Position numbers and translations under genes: made by a program | Part shown: positions 1-8,136 of the stretch, piece by piece | Layout: each line of letters opens with the position of its first letter | How positions within the stretch are numbered: position 1 is the first letter of the stretch | Notes under the pieces: model-generated | Databases searched by the model: none | The model's input: the letters and a program-made list of their open reading frames with translations, nothing else | Told to the model about the DNA's origin: nothing | Assembly (NCBI RefSeq): GCF_005887615.1 | Contig: NZ_VANS01000001.1 | Location: 235,415-299,414, forward strand | Length of the DNA: 64,000 nt | Reading direction: 5' to 3' | DNA from: Sulfitobacter sabulilitoris | GTDB lineage: Bacteria > Pseudomonadota > Alphaproteobacteria > Rhodobacterales > Rhodobacteraceae

Positions 1-1
1 T

Positions 2-982
2 GCGACAGATCTGATTTGCCGTGCCCTGACCACGGCGGGCGTGCCCTCCGGTCCCGCCACCTCGGTGGCCGAGGCGCTTGTCGCGGCAGAGGCCGAAGGC
101 CAGGTGGGCCACGGGTTCTCGCGGCTGGGCGACTACGTCGCGCAGGTGCGGTCGGGCAAGATCAACGCCCGGGCGCAGATCAGCGTTCAGACCCTTCGCG
201 CCGCGTCCTTGCGGGTGGATGCCGACTGCGGCTTTGCCTATCCGGCGATGGATGCCGCCATCGCGGCGGGCATTCCGGTGGCGCTCGAACAGGGCATCGC
301 GGTCATGGGGGTGGCCAATTCGCACCACTGCGGGGCGCTGTCGGTGCAGGTGGAAAAGCTTGCGCGCGCCGGGCTGATCGGCCTGATGTTCGCCAACGCG
401 CCCAAGGCCATAGCCCCCTGGGGCAGCCATGTGCCGGTGTTCGGCACAAACCCCATCGCCTTTGCCGTGCCGCGCGCGCAGACCGCGCCGCTGGTCATCG
501 ACCTGTCGCTGTCGAAGGTGGCGCGCGGCAAGGTGATGAACGCCTATAAATCCGGCCAGCCCATTCCCGAAGGCTGGGCGCTGGATGCCGCCGGGCAGCC
601 CACCACGGATGCCAAGGCCGCACTGGACGGCACCATGCGCCCGATCGGCGACGCCAAGGGCACCTCGCTGGCGCTGATGGTCGAAATCCTGGCCGCGCTG
701 CTGACCGGCAGCGCGCTCAGCACCGAGGCGACATCGTTTTTCGACGCCGAAGGCGCGCCGCCGCGCGTCGGCCAGACCCTGATCGCCATCCGGCCCGAGG
801 ACGGCGCGGCGGGCGGCTTTGCCGATCGGCTGGAAGGGCTGCTGGGCCTGATCGCCGGGCTCGAGGGCGCACGTCTGCCCGGCACCCGCCGCCTGGCCGC
901 CATCGCGGAGGCGCGGGACCACGGGCTGTCGGTGCCGCGGCACTACCTTGATCTGGCAAGGAGCCTGTGCAATGCGGATTGA
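2..982 (+). CDS. Ldh2-family NAD(P)-dependent dehydrogenase, 5'-truncated
   Basis: The reading frame is open from base 2, so the start codon lies before the window and 326 residues are visible. It belongs to the malate/L-lactate/sulfolactate dehydrogenase family (Ldh2, COG2055), not the classical Rossmann-type LDH family. Visible family features are the segment GVANSHHCGAL with the catalytic-region His pair, the nucleotide-binding stretch FGTNPIAFAVPR, and VIDLSLSKVARGKV. It ends 33 bp before the start of a YeiH-type permease, which is followed by a UspA gene. Members of this family include ComC, the (R)-sulfolactate dehydrogenase of C3-sulfonate-degrading roseobacters, and that neighbourhood makes ComC a plausible identity. 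Malate, lactate or ureidoglycolate could equally be the substrate. Family is confident; substrate is inference. Confidence 0.85.
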   Translation, partial: ATDLICRALTTAGVPSGPATSVAEALVAAEAEGQVGHGFSRLGDYVAQVRSGKINARAQISVQTLRAASLRVDADCGFAYPAMDAAIAAGIPVALEQGIAVMGVANSHHCGALSVQVEKLARAGLIGLMFANAPKAIAPWGSHVPVFGTNPIAFAVPRAQTAPLVIDLSLSKVARGKVMNAYKSGQPIPEGWALDAAGQPTTDAKAALDGTMRPIGDAKGTSLALMVEILAALLTGSALSTEATSFFDAEGAPPRVGQTLIAIRPEDGAAGGFADRLEGLLGLIAGLEGARLPGTRRLAAIAEARDHGLSVPRHYLDLARSLCNAD

Positions 983-1015
983 TCGCACGTGCCGCACCCG
1001 CAAAGCGGGCCTGCA

Positions 1016-2032
1016 ATGACCGCGCAGGGCTGGGTCGATACGCTGCGGGCCGCGGTGCCGGGGCTCACCGTCGCACTGGTCATCGCGCTTGCCAGCAAGT
1101 TCGTGTCCGAGCATTACGGCGCACCCTCGATGCTGCTGGCCTTGCTGTTCGGCATCGCGCTCAATTTCCTCGCGCAGGACGTGCGCTGCGGTCCGGGCAT
1201 CGCCTTTGGCGCGCGCACGCTGCTGCGGCTCGGCGTGGCCCTGCTGGGGCTGCGGGTCAGCTTTGACATGATCAGCGCGCTTGGCTGGCCCATCGTCGGC
1301 ATGATCGTCGGCGCGGTGATCGCGACCATCGGCTTCGGTCTTGGTGCCGCCCGGTGGTTCGGGTTCAGACACCGCTTCGCGTTCCTGTCCGCCGGGTCGG
1401 TCGCGATCTGCGGGGCCTCTGCCGCGCTGGCCATCGCGGCGATCCTGCCCAAGGACGACAAATCCGAGGACCGGCTGGTCTTTACGGTGGTGGGTGTGAC
1501 GATCCTGTCGACCGTGGCGATGATCATCTATCCCGCCCTGATCGGCCTTTTCGGGTTCGACGATACGACCTCGGGCATCTTCATCGGGGCCACCATCCAC
1601 GATGTCGCCCAGGTGGTCGGCGCGGGCTTCTCGATCTCGGAGTCCGCGGGCGAGACCGCGACGCTGGTCAAGTTGCTGCGCGTGTCGATGCTGGCGCCCG
1701 TGGTGATCGTGGCCGCGATGATCATCCGCGCCAGCGCATCGGCCCCGACCGAGGGCGAACGGCCGCCGCTGGTGCCCGGCTTTGTCGTGGCATTCATCGT
1801 TCTGGCCACCCTGAATTCGGTCGTGGCACTGCCGCAGGCGGTCACCCAGGTCGCCCAGGGCGCATCGGCCTGGCTGTTGCTGATCGCGATCGCGGCGGTG
1901 GGGCTCAAGACGCGCCCGCAGGAAATCCTCAAGGTCGGCAAACCCGCGGCGGCGCTGCTTTTGGCCGAAACGGTGTTTCTGGCGATCATCATCGTCGTTG
2001 CCCTGTTGCTGTTGCCGACGCCATCCCCGTGA
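1016..2032 (+). CDS. YeiH-family putative sulfate/sulfite exporter (UPF0324)
   Basis: A polytopic inner-membrane protein of 338 residues, hydrophobic nearly throughout, with about ten predicted helices. Family hallmarks are LLRLGVALLGLRVSF near residue 70, SAGSVAICGASAALAIAAILP near 125, and IGATIHDVAQVVGAG near 190. The ATG at 1016 is preferred. A GTG at 989 would add nine non-hydrophobic residues that do not look like family sequence. In sulfonate degraders a member of this family (SuyZ) has been proposed to export sulfate or sulfite released from the substrate. Its position directly after an Ldh2 dehydrogenase and before a UspA gene fits such a role, but direct evidence is absent here. Confidence 0.85.
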   Translation: MTAQGWVDTLRAAVPGLTVALVIALASKFVSEHYGAPSMLLALLFGIALNFLAQDVRCGPGIAFGARTLLRLGVALLGLRVSFDMISALGWPIVGMIVGAVIATIGFGLGAARWFGFRHRFAFLSAGSVAICGASAALAIAAILPKDDKSEDRLVFTVVGVTILSTVAMIIYPALIGLFGFDDTTSGIFIGATIHDVAQVVGAGFSISESAGETATLVKLLRVSMLAPVVIVAAMIIRASASAPTEGERPPLVPGFVVAFIVLATLNSVVALPQAVTQVAQGASAWLLLIAIAAVGLKTRPQEILKVGKPAAALLLAETVFLAIIIVVALLLLPTPSP

Positions 2033-2063
2033 CCCCGCACATCCCGACAAAGGAGACCAGACA

Positions 2064-2471
2064 ATGCACAGCAAGATCCTCATTCCCGTCGCGATCGACC
2101 ACGAGGCGATGGTGCCGCGCAAGATCGAAGTCGCGCGCAGACTGCTCTCGCCCGGCGGCCGTATCATCCTGCTGACCGTGCTTGAAAAGGTCAGCGGGTT
2201 CGTGGCCGAATTCGTGACCGTGAAGTCCGAGAACCACCTGACCCAACGGGTGCTGGAACGGCTCGAGGCGGCGACGGAAGGCGCGGAGAACATCGATTGC
2301 GAGGTGACCACCGGCAAGCCCGGCCTGGAGATCATCCGCTTTGCCAGGGCCAATGACTGCGGCCTGATCATCATGGGATCGCAAAGCCCGGATGCCAGCG
2401 ACTATATGCTCGGCTCCACCGCCGCACGCGTTGTCCGGCGCGCGCATTGCTCGGTCCACGTGGTCCGCTGA
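2064..2471 (+). CDS. Universal stress protein, UspA family
   Basis: A 135-residue single UspA domain. The start is the ATG at 2064, preceded by a good ribosome-binding site (AAGGAG at about 2050). The N-terminal strand (KILIPVAIDHE) and the C-terminal block IIMGSQ...LGSTAARVVRRAHCSVHVVR are typical. The ATP-binding consensus G-x2-G-x9-G-S/T is only partly kept: MGSQSPDASDYMLGSTA lacks the usual second Gly, so nucleotide binding is uncertain. It follows the YeiH permease by about 30 bp and is probably cotranscribed with it. UspA genes next to anion exporters recur in sulfonate gene clusters. The next gene is convergent. Confidence 0.88.
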   Translation: MHSKILIPVAIDHEAMVPRKIEVARRLLSPGGRIILLTVLEKVSGFVAEFVTVKSENHLTQRVLERLEAATEGAENIDCEVTTGKPGLEIIRFARANDCGLIIMGSQSPDASDYMLGSTAARVVRRAHCSVHVVR

Positions 2472-2513
2472 CGCATCGCACGCAGCGGCGGGACGTGGCC
2501 CCGCGCGCGGGCC

Positions 2514-3371
2514 TCAGCCCGCTGCGGAATAGTGGCGCTCGCAGTCGGCCTCGCGGCCCCTCACGACCCGTCGGCCCTTGAGCGGCCCGTGGGTTTCCGT
2601 CACCACGGTGCGCTGGTGTTCGGGGCCGCCGGGGCGGGCGAAATACATCACAACCCAATCCGTCGTGCGGTGCAGATCATGCGCCAGAGCGGTGTTGGAG
2701 AAGAAGACGGAGAAGGACCAGCCGTCGCGGTCCAGATGCATGACCGGAAGCCAGGCCTCGCCTTCGGGGTTGAAGCGTCTGGGCGCGATGCGCCGCAAGC
2801 GGTTCGCCTGCGCCTCGCGGCGATAGGTCTCGTCGATCTCGAGCAGCAGCGCCACGGGCGGCTCTTGGTGATCGGCAGGCCCCCGGCGGCGACGGCGCGC
2901 CAGCATCGCGGCCAGCGACGCCCGGATCGACGCCGCGCGCCGGGGGCCGATCCCGGGAACCGTCTCAAGCCGTCCGTCGTGGGCGGCTATCTCCAGCGCC
3001 TCGAGGGTGTCGAGGTGAAGGGTGTTGCGGATGGCGCGGGCGGTATGGGCGCCGACGCCGGGAATGGATTGAAACAGATGCCCCGGCGCCGCCTCGCCGC
3101 GCATCCGGTCCAATTGGCTCCAGCGTCCGGTCGTCACCATCTCGTCGATGGCCCGCGCCAGACGCTCGCCGATGTTCGGCAGCGCCTCCAGCCCCTGCAA
3201 CCCGTCGCGCTCCAGGATCTTGGCGGGATCCTGTGGCAGCCCGCGCACCGTCTCGGCGCCCATGCGGTAGGCGCGGATGCGAAACCGATCCGCGCCCTGC
3301 GCCTCAAGCAGGTTCGCCGCCGCGTCGAGCCGCTCGGCGATCTGCTCTCGGGAAAGTTGGCTCGCGGTCAT
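2514..3371 (-). CDS. Helix-hairpin-helix protein with PolX-like N-terminal domain
   Basis: A 285-residue protein whose first half resembles the 8-kDa and fingers HhH region of DNA polymerase beta/PolX. There are successive helix-hairpin-helix motifs: LPNIGERLARAI (about residue 65), IPGVGAHTARAI (about 104) and VPGIGPRRAASI (about 139). The nucleotidyltransferase palm with its Asp triad is absent, so it is not a polymerase. The C-terminal half (from about residue 175) is an uncharacterised domain with many Trp and aromatic residues. A DNA-binding role is inferred. It is the last gene of the long minus-strand operon, 4 bp after the Mut7-C gene. Confidence 0.75.
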   Translation of the reverse strand: MTASQLSREQIAERLDAAANLLEAQGADRFRIRAYRMGAETVRGLPQDPAKILERDGLQGLEALPNIGERLARAIDEMVTTGRWSQLDRMRGEAAPGHLFQSIPGVGAHTARAIRNTLHLDTLEALEIAAHDGRLETVPGIGPRRAASIRASLAAMLARRRRRGPADHQEPPVALLLEIDETYRREAQANRLRRIAPRRFNPEGEAWLPVMHLDRDGWSFSVFFSNTALAHDLHRTTDWVVMYFARPGGPEHQRTVVTETHGPLKGRRVVRGREADCERHYSAAG

Positions 3372-3375
3372 CGCG

Positions 3376-3942
3376 TCATCCTTTCACGTCGCCTGTTTGA
3401 TCCTGCGGCGGCGCGGATCGCGGCATGTCCCGGTTCCAGGCTTCGAGACGTTGGCGCATGCGCCGGCGATGGCTGCCCGCCCAATAGGACCTGCCGCAGG
3501 CCGGGCAGGCCAGGACCCGGGTGCCGCCGCCCTCCGCGCCAACCCAGTCAGGACGCCCGGCGGTCTCGGCCGCGGTCGCGGGGCGCAGGCGTGCGTTGTC
3601 CATCATGCACCGGCTGAACGGCGCGCGGAGCCAGTCCAGCCCAAGCCGCCGCTTCAGGTCGCGCGCCTGATCGGCGATTTTGCCCCCTTCGATCAGCAGG
3701 ACGTGCCCGGCGGCGCCCTGTCGCTGCGTAAATCGGCGGTCGCGGGTCAGCAGGATCCGCCGCTCGGCCCGCGCCCGTGCCAGCAGGTCCCGGTCGGTTT
3801 CGGTGCCTTCGGCCAGCAGCGTGTCGTGCCCCGCCGCCCGCAGCCAGCGGGCAAGGCGGCCCAGCATCGCGTCGCACAGGAACCCGCCGTCGCGGTCCGG
3901 GTCGGGCGGTCGGCAAGGCGGGTCTGCGCGGTGCTGCATCAT
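3376..3942 (-). CDS. Mut7-C RNase-domain protein with degenerate zinc ribbon
   Basis: A 188-residue Mut7-C family protein (PIN-like RNase fold plus zinc ribbon). The core is FLCDAMLGRLARWLRAAGHDT (residues 21-41) with an acidic Asp at 24, then ILLTRDRRF (63-71). The C-terminal ribbon has CPACGRSYWAGSH (146-158). The first half of the ribbon reads C112-M-M-D115, where the family normally has C-x2-C, so one of four zinc ligands is replaced by Asp. The start codon at 3942 overlaps the stop of the upstream dehydrogenase as ATGA, which argues for translational coupling. Nuclease activity is family-based inference. Confidence 0.78.
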   Translation of the reverse strand: MMQHRADPPCRPPDPDRDGGFLCDAMLGRLARWLRAAGHDTLLAEGTETDRDLLARARAERRILLTRDRRFTQRQGAAGHVLLIEGGKIADQARDLKRRLGLDWLRAPFSRCMMDNARLRPATAAETAGRPDWVGAEGGGTRVLACPACGRSYWAGSHRRRMRQRLEAWNRDMPRSAPPQDQTGDVKG

Positions 3943-5057
3943 GCCCCCGTGAACCGCCCGTAGGACATGGCTTCGTGGATCCGCGCCAGCGCCATCGCCT
4001 GTGCGGCCTCGCGCGGCATGGCACCGGTGTCGCGGGCACGGGCCAGAACCTCGACGGTATTGGCCCGGATCTTTTCGGTCACCGCCGCGCGCGCGTCGCT
4101 TTCCGTGCCGCCGCGGTATTCGACCGAGGCGCAGATCACGCCGCCGGCATTGGCGATGAAATCGGGAACGACGAGCACATCGCGGTCGTGCAAGATCCGT
4201 TCGGCGGCGGCGGATGTCGGGATGTTGGCCCCCTCCAGCACCAACCGCGCCTTGACGTCGCGCGCGTTCGCCTGGGTGATCACGTCGGGGCGGGCGGCCG
4301 GGACAAGGATATCGCACTGCGCCGTGATCGTGGCCTCGCCCGCCAGGGCCGTGGCCCCCGCCAAGGCGGTGACGCTCCGGCTCGCGCGCTTGAGGGCGAT
4401 CAGGTCGTCGATCGGCAGGCCCTTGGGGTGTGTGATGCTGCCGCCGCTGTCGGACACCGCGACAAGCCGCGCGCCCATGCCTGCCAGCGCTGTCGCCGCG
4501 TTCATGCCGACCGACCCGAAGCCCTGGATCGCGACGCTGGCCCCGTCGAGGCGCAGGCCGCAAAAGGCCTGGGCCGCGTCCGCCGCGACCCCGAGCCCGA
4601 AGCCGGTGATGCCGATCTGGTCGAGCGGGATACCGCCCAGCACCCGCGGCAGGCCGACCGCGCGCCCGATCTCGTCATGCACCCAGGCCATCGCGGTCTC
4701 GTCCGTGCCCATGTCCGGGCCGGGGATATACCCGCCAAGCTCAGCGATGGCGCGGGCAAAGGCGCGGACCAGACGTTCCTTGCCGGCCATGGCCGGGTTG
4801 CCCAGGATCACCGATTTTCCGCCCCCATGCGGCAGCCCGGCCGCGGCGTTCTTGAACGTCATCGCGCGGGCCAGGCGCGCGCATTCACCGAGGCTGGCAT
4901 CGTCGGCCATGCGTACCCCGCCGATCGACGGGCCTGCGGCGGTATTGTCGATGACGACGATCGCCCTGAGGCCGACAGCGGCATCGTGCAGATGCACGAT
5001 CTTTTCAGGGCCCAGACCGTCGGCGAGGGCGAAGGGGTCGGTCATGGCGTCATCCAT
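3939..5057 (-). CDS. Glu/Leu/Phe/Val dehydrogenase
   Basis: A 372-residue NAD(P)-dependent amino acid dehydrogenase that would interconvert an amino acid with its 2-oxoacid and ammonia. The catalytic region is MTFKNAAAGLPHGGGKSVI (from about residue 66), with conserved Lys69 and Lys81. The Rossmann glycine motif is VAIQGFGSVGMNAA, and PDFIANAGGVICASVEY is present near the C-terminus. The phrases GPDMGTDE and EGANIPT are closer to glutamate dehydrogenases than to leucine dehydrogenase. The neighbouring E1/E2 genes would suit a branched-chain substrate, so substrate is open. An ATG at 5045 is an alternative start. It overlaps the E2 gene upstream by 8 bp. Confidence 0.88.
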   Translation of the reverse strand: MDDAMTDPFALADGLGPEKIVHLHDAAVGLRAIVVIDNTAAGPSIGGVRMADDASLGECARLARAMTFKNAAAGLPHGGGKSVILGNPAMAGKERLVRAFARAIAELGGYIPGPDMGTDETAMAWVHDEIGRAVGLPRVLGGIPLDQIGITGFGLGVAADAAQAFCGLRLDGASVAIQGFGSVGMNAATALAGMGARLVAVSDSGGSITHPKGLPIDDLIALKRASRSVTALAGATALAGEATITAQCDILVPAARPDVITQANARDVKARLVLEGANIPTSAAAERILHDRDVLVVPDFIANAGGVICASVEYRGGTESDARAAVTEKIRANTVEVLARARDTGAMPREAAQAMALARIHEAMSYGRFTGA

Positions 5058-6099
5058 GGCTGCCCGCCGATGGCGTTTCGAGATCGCCGCGCAGCGCAGC
5101 GAGGAACCGCGCGGCCTCGCCGCCGGTGACGACCCGGTGATCGAAGGTCAGCGACAGCGGCAGGACGCGGCGGGCGGCGATCTGTCCGTCGGTGACGACG
5201 GCGCGGCGGGATATGCGGCCCGCGCCAAGGATCGCGACCTGTGGCGTGCTGACGACGAGCACGGCGTGTACCCCGCCGATCATGCCGAAGTTGGACAGCG
5301 TGAAGGTGGCCGCCTTGAGCGCTTCGGGCGCGATGGACCGGTCGCGCACGGCGGTCTTGAGGGCGGCCAGCGACCCGGCGATGTCGGGATCGCCGTCGGC
5401 CGCCCGCAGCACCGGGGCAAAGAGCCCTTCCGGGGTGTCCATGGCAAGCGCAAGGTCGACGTGGTCATGCAGGTGCCGGCGGGTCCCGTCATACCACGCA
5501 TTGAGGGCGGGCTCGGCCCGGCACGCCACGCAGACGGCCCGGATCAGGCGCAGGGTCGGGTCCGCGTCCTTCGGCCAGGCGCCGATGTCGGCATGGTCCA
5601 TCACGGTGGCCGGCACCACGACGGCATGCGACTGTGCCATCGCGCGCGCCATCGCACGCCGCACACCGCGCAGCTCTTCGCCCGCCCGGGGCCGTTGCGC
5701 GGCGGCCAGCACATCCGCCGACACGATGGCGCCGTTGGGGCCGGTCCCGGTGAGGTCGGCCAGATCGACACCATGTTGGCGCGCAAGCGAGCGGACGGCG
5801 GGGCTGGCCGAGGGGGGCTGCGCCGTGGCCAGATCGCCGACGATGGCACCGGTGTCCTTGCCGCCCCCGGTGCCGATCTCGATCAGCGCGCCACCGGTCG
5901 GCACGACATCCCCGACCGCCGCCAGCAGGTGCGTCACCCTGCCGGGATAGGGCGCCGGGATTTCGACGACCGCCTTGTCGGTTTCGACCGAAAGTAGCGG
6001 CTGGTCGGCCATCACATGATCCCCTTCTGAGACATGCCAGGCGACGATCTCGGCCTCCTGCAGGCCTTCGCCGAGGTCGGGGAGGACAAAGACGGTCAT
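5050..6099 (-). CDS. Dihydrolipoamide acyltransferase (E2) of a 2-oxoacid dehydrogenase
   Basis: A 349-residue E2 component that carries acyl groups on a lipoyl arm and passes them to CoA. The single N-terminal lipoyl domain has ETDKAVVEIP with Lys42 as the lipoylation site. The E1/E3-binding domain is at about 97-131 (SPAVRSLARQHGVDLADLTGTGPNG). The catalytic acyltransferase domain follows and is short. The active-site motif, normally DHRxxDG, reads DHRVVTGG, so His321 is present but the usual Asp at 325 is Thr. Only one lipoyl domain and a short catalytic core suggest a branched-chain or acetoin-type complex rather than classical PDH. No E3 gene is nearby, so E3 must be encoded elsewhere. 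Confidence 0.87.
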   Translation of the reverse strand: MTVFVLPDLGEGLQEAEIVAWHVSEGDHVMADQPLLSVETDKAVVEIPAPYPGRVTHLLAAVGDVVPTGGALIEIGTGGGKDTGAIVGDLATAQPPSASPAVRSLARQHGVDLADLTGTGPNGAIVSADVLAAAQRPRAGEELRGVRRAMARAMAQSHAVVVPATVMDHADIGAWPKDADPTLRLIRAVCVACRAEPALNAWYDGTRRHLHDHVDLALAMDTPEGLFAPVLRAADGDPDIAGSLAALKTAVRDRSIAPEALKAATFTLSNFGMIGGVHAVLVVSTPQVAILGAGRISRRAVVTDGQIAARRVLPLSLTFDHRVVTGGEAARFLAALRGDLETPSAGSHG

Positions 6100-7076
6100 G
6101 CGAACTCCATCACGGATCGGACCGCATCGAGGATGCGTGCGGTCGAGGGCATGTAATGCGCTTCGAGCCGCAGATAGGGCATCACGGTGTCATAGCCTGC
6201 CACCCGCCGGATCGGCGCCAGCAAGCTGGTCAATCGGTGTTCCGCCAGATCGGCGGCGATCTCGGCGCCGAAGCCCGCGGTCAGCGGTGCTTCGTGAACG
6301 ATCACGCAGCGGCCGGTCCTGGCGACGGATGCGCGGATCGCGGCGCGGTCATAGGGCTTGAGCGTGCCCAGGTCGATCACCTCGGCAGAGAGCCCCTCCG
6401 CCGCGAGTGACGTGGCGGCCTGGAGCGTTTCGGTCACCATGGCGCCCCAGGTCACCAGCGTCACGTCCGATCCCTCGCGCAGCACGAAAGCCGTGTCGAG
6501 CGCCAGCGCCGCACCGTCGTCCGCGACGTCCTCGGACACCGAGCGATAGAGGCGCTTGGGTTCAAGAAAGACCACCGGATCGGGGTCGCGGATCGCGGCC
6601 AGCAAAAGACCGTAGGCCTTGGCCGGGGCGCTGGGGATCACCACCCGCAGCCCCGGTATATGGGCCAGCATCGCCTCGGTGCTTTCGGAGTGATGTTCCG
6701 GCGCCTTGATGCCGCCGCCGAAGGGCGCGCGCAGCACCATCGGACAGCCCAGGCGGCCGCGCGTGCGGTTGCGCAACCGGGCGGCATGGTTCGCCAACTG
6801 GTCGATGGCAGGGTACAAAAAGCCCATGAACTGGATCTCGGCCACGGGCCGCAGCCCGTGGGCCGCGGCGCCGATGGCGACACCGGCGATGGCGGTTTCG
6901 GAAAGCGGCGTGTCGCGCACCCGCGCCGCGCCAAAGCGTTGCACCAGCCCGTCGGTGGCGCGGAACACGCCGCCGTCGATGGCCACGTCCTCGCCCATGA
7001 CGATCACGTCGTCGTCGTCCTCCAGCGCGCGGGCAAGCGCGGTGCGGATCGCCTCTATCATGGTCATCTCAGCCAT
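6096..7076 (-). CDS. 2-oxoacid dehydrogenase E1 component, beta subunit
   Basis: A 326-residue transketolase-like beta subunit of a heterotetrameric thiamine-diphosphate E1. Family features are VIVMGEDVAIDGGVFRATDGLVQRFG near the N-terminus, DTPLSETAIAGVAIGAAAHGLRPVAEIQFMGF, and RAPFGGGIKAPEHHSESTEAMLAHIPGL in the centre. With the alpha subunit it would decarboxylate a 2-oxoacid and acylate the E2 lipoyl group. It overlaps E1alpha upstream (8 bp) and E2 downstream (4 bp), so the three are one translational unit. Substrate could be pyruvate, branched-chain 2-oxoacids or acetoin. Confidence 0.9.
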   Translation of the reverse strand: MAEMTMIEAIRTALARALEDDDDVIVMGEDVAIDGGVFRATDGLVQRFGAARVRDTPLSETAIAGVAIGAAAHGLRPVAEIQFMGFLYPAIDQLANHAARLRNRTRGRLGCPMVLRAPFGGGIKAPEHHSESTEAMLAHIPGLRVVIPSAPAKAYGLLLAAIRDPDPVVFLEPKRLYRSVSEDVADDGAALALDTAFVLREGSDVTLVTWGAMVTETLQAATSLAAEGLSAEVIDLGTLKPYDRAAIRASVARTGRCVIVHEAPLTAGFGAEIAADLAEHRLTSLLAPIRRVAGYDTVMPYLRLEAHYMPSTARILDAVRSVMEFA

Positions 7077-8133
7077 CGTCCAACTCCCTTGCCGCTGGCA
7101 GCAGATCCTCGGGCAGGGTCGCGAACAGGCTGTCCAGCATGGCGCGGGGCGGTTCGGGTGTCATCGCCAGATAGCGCTCGGCGGCGGTGTTGACCTGTGA
7201 CTGGCAGCCGCGCAGCAGGGCGTCTTCCTCGTCTTTTGACCAGCCGTGCGCCTTGGTCAGATGGCTGCGCAAACGGACAAGTGGTTCCGCCTTCCAGTGC
7301 GGGCGCACGTCTTCATCCTCGCGGTAGCGGCTGGCGTCGTCCGCGGTGGTGTGGTCGCCCAGCCGGTAGCTCAGGCATTCGATCAACGTGCCGCCCTTGC
7401 CCGCGCGCGCATGCGCCAGGGCGCGCCGGACCGCATCGCGCACGGCAATCACGTCGTTGCCGTCGATCCGCTCGCCGGGAAGGCCCGCGGCGACGGCCTT
7501 TTGGGCTAGGGTGTCGCAGGCGGTCTGATGGCTTCGGTGCATCGAAATGGCCCATTGGTTGTTGTTGATCACGAAGACCGCGGGCAGGTGCCATGCGCCG
7601 ACGATGTTCAACGCCTCGTAGAAATCGCCCTTGGACGTGGCCCCGTCGCCCGCCAGCGCCACGGCGACCCCGGGTTCGCCCTTGTGCACCATGGCCAGCG
7701 CGACGCCGGCGGCCTGCGGAAGCTGCGAAGCCACGGGGATGCAGACCGGGAAATCCCGCCTTGGGCCGGCAAAGTCGTTGCCGCGCTCGTCGCCGCCCCA
7801 AAACAGGAACATCTCCTCCAGCGTGACGCCGCGCACAAGCTGCGCGCCATGATCGCGGAACGCGGGCAGCAGGACATCGTCGCCGCGCATCGCATGGGCC
7901 ACGCCGACGCCGATCGCCTCCTGGCCCAGACAGGACGCATAGGTGCCGAGCCGCCCGGTCCGTTGCAGCGCGATCGCCTTGGCGTCGAATGTCCGCGTTC
8001 TGACCATGTCGGAATACATCGCAACCAGCGTGCCGCGGTCGCGGGCGAAATCGGGCAGCTTGCCCTGGGGGTGCCCCGCCGCATCGAGACAGGCGGCGAC
8101 GGCGGTCGGAAATATCGCCTGGGTGCTGGCCAT
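7069..8133 (-). CDS. 2-oxoacid dehydrogenase E1 component, alpha subunit
   Basis: A 354-residue thiamine-diphosphate-binding alpha subunit. The ThDP motif begins at LAGDGATSKGDFYEALNIVG and ends about 30 residues later in NNNQWAIS. The loop SYRLGDHTTADDASRYR is a phosphorylation-loop equivalent typical of BCKDH and Gram-positive-type PDH E1alpha. It starts only 3 bp after the stop of the acyl-CoA synthetase-like gene, and its end overlaps E1beta. The complex would convert a 2-oxoacid (possibly produced by the amino acid dehydrogenase of the same operon) to an acyl-CoA. Assignment to PDH versus BCKDH is not resolved. Confidence 0.9.
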   Translation of the reverse strand: MASTQAIFPTAVAACLDAAGHPQGKLPDFARDRGTLVAMYSDMVRTRTFDAKAIALQRTGRLGTYASCLGQEAIGVGVAHAMRGDDVLLPAFRDHGAQLVRGVTLEEMFLFWGGDERGNDFAGPRRDFPVCIPVASQLPQAAGVALAMVHKGEPGVAVALAGDGATSKGDFYEALNIVGAWHLPAVFVINNNQWAISMHRSHQTACDTLAQKAVAAGLPGERIDGNDVIAVRDAVRRALAHARAGKGGTLIECLSYRLGDHTTADDASRYREDEDVRPHWKAEPLVRLRSHLTKAHGWSKDEEDALLRGCQSQVNTAAERYLAMTPEPPRAMLDSLFATLPEDLLPAARELDDG

Positions 8134-8136
8134 GTT

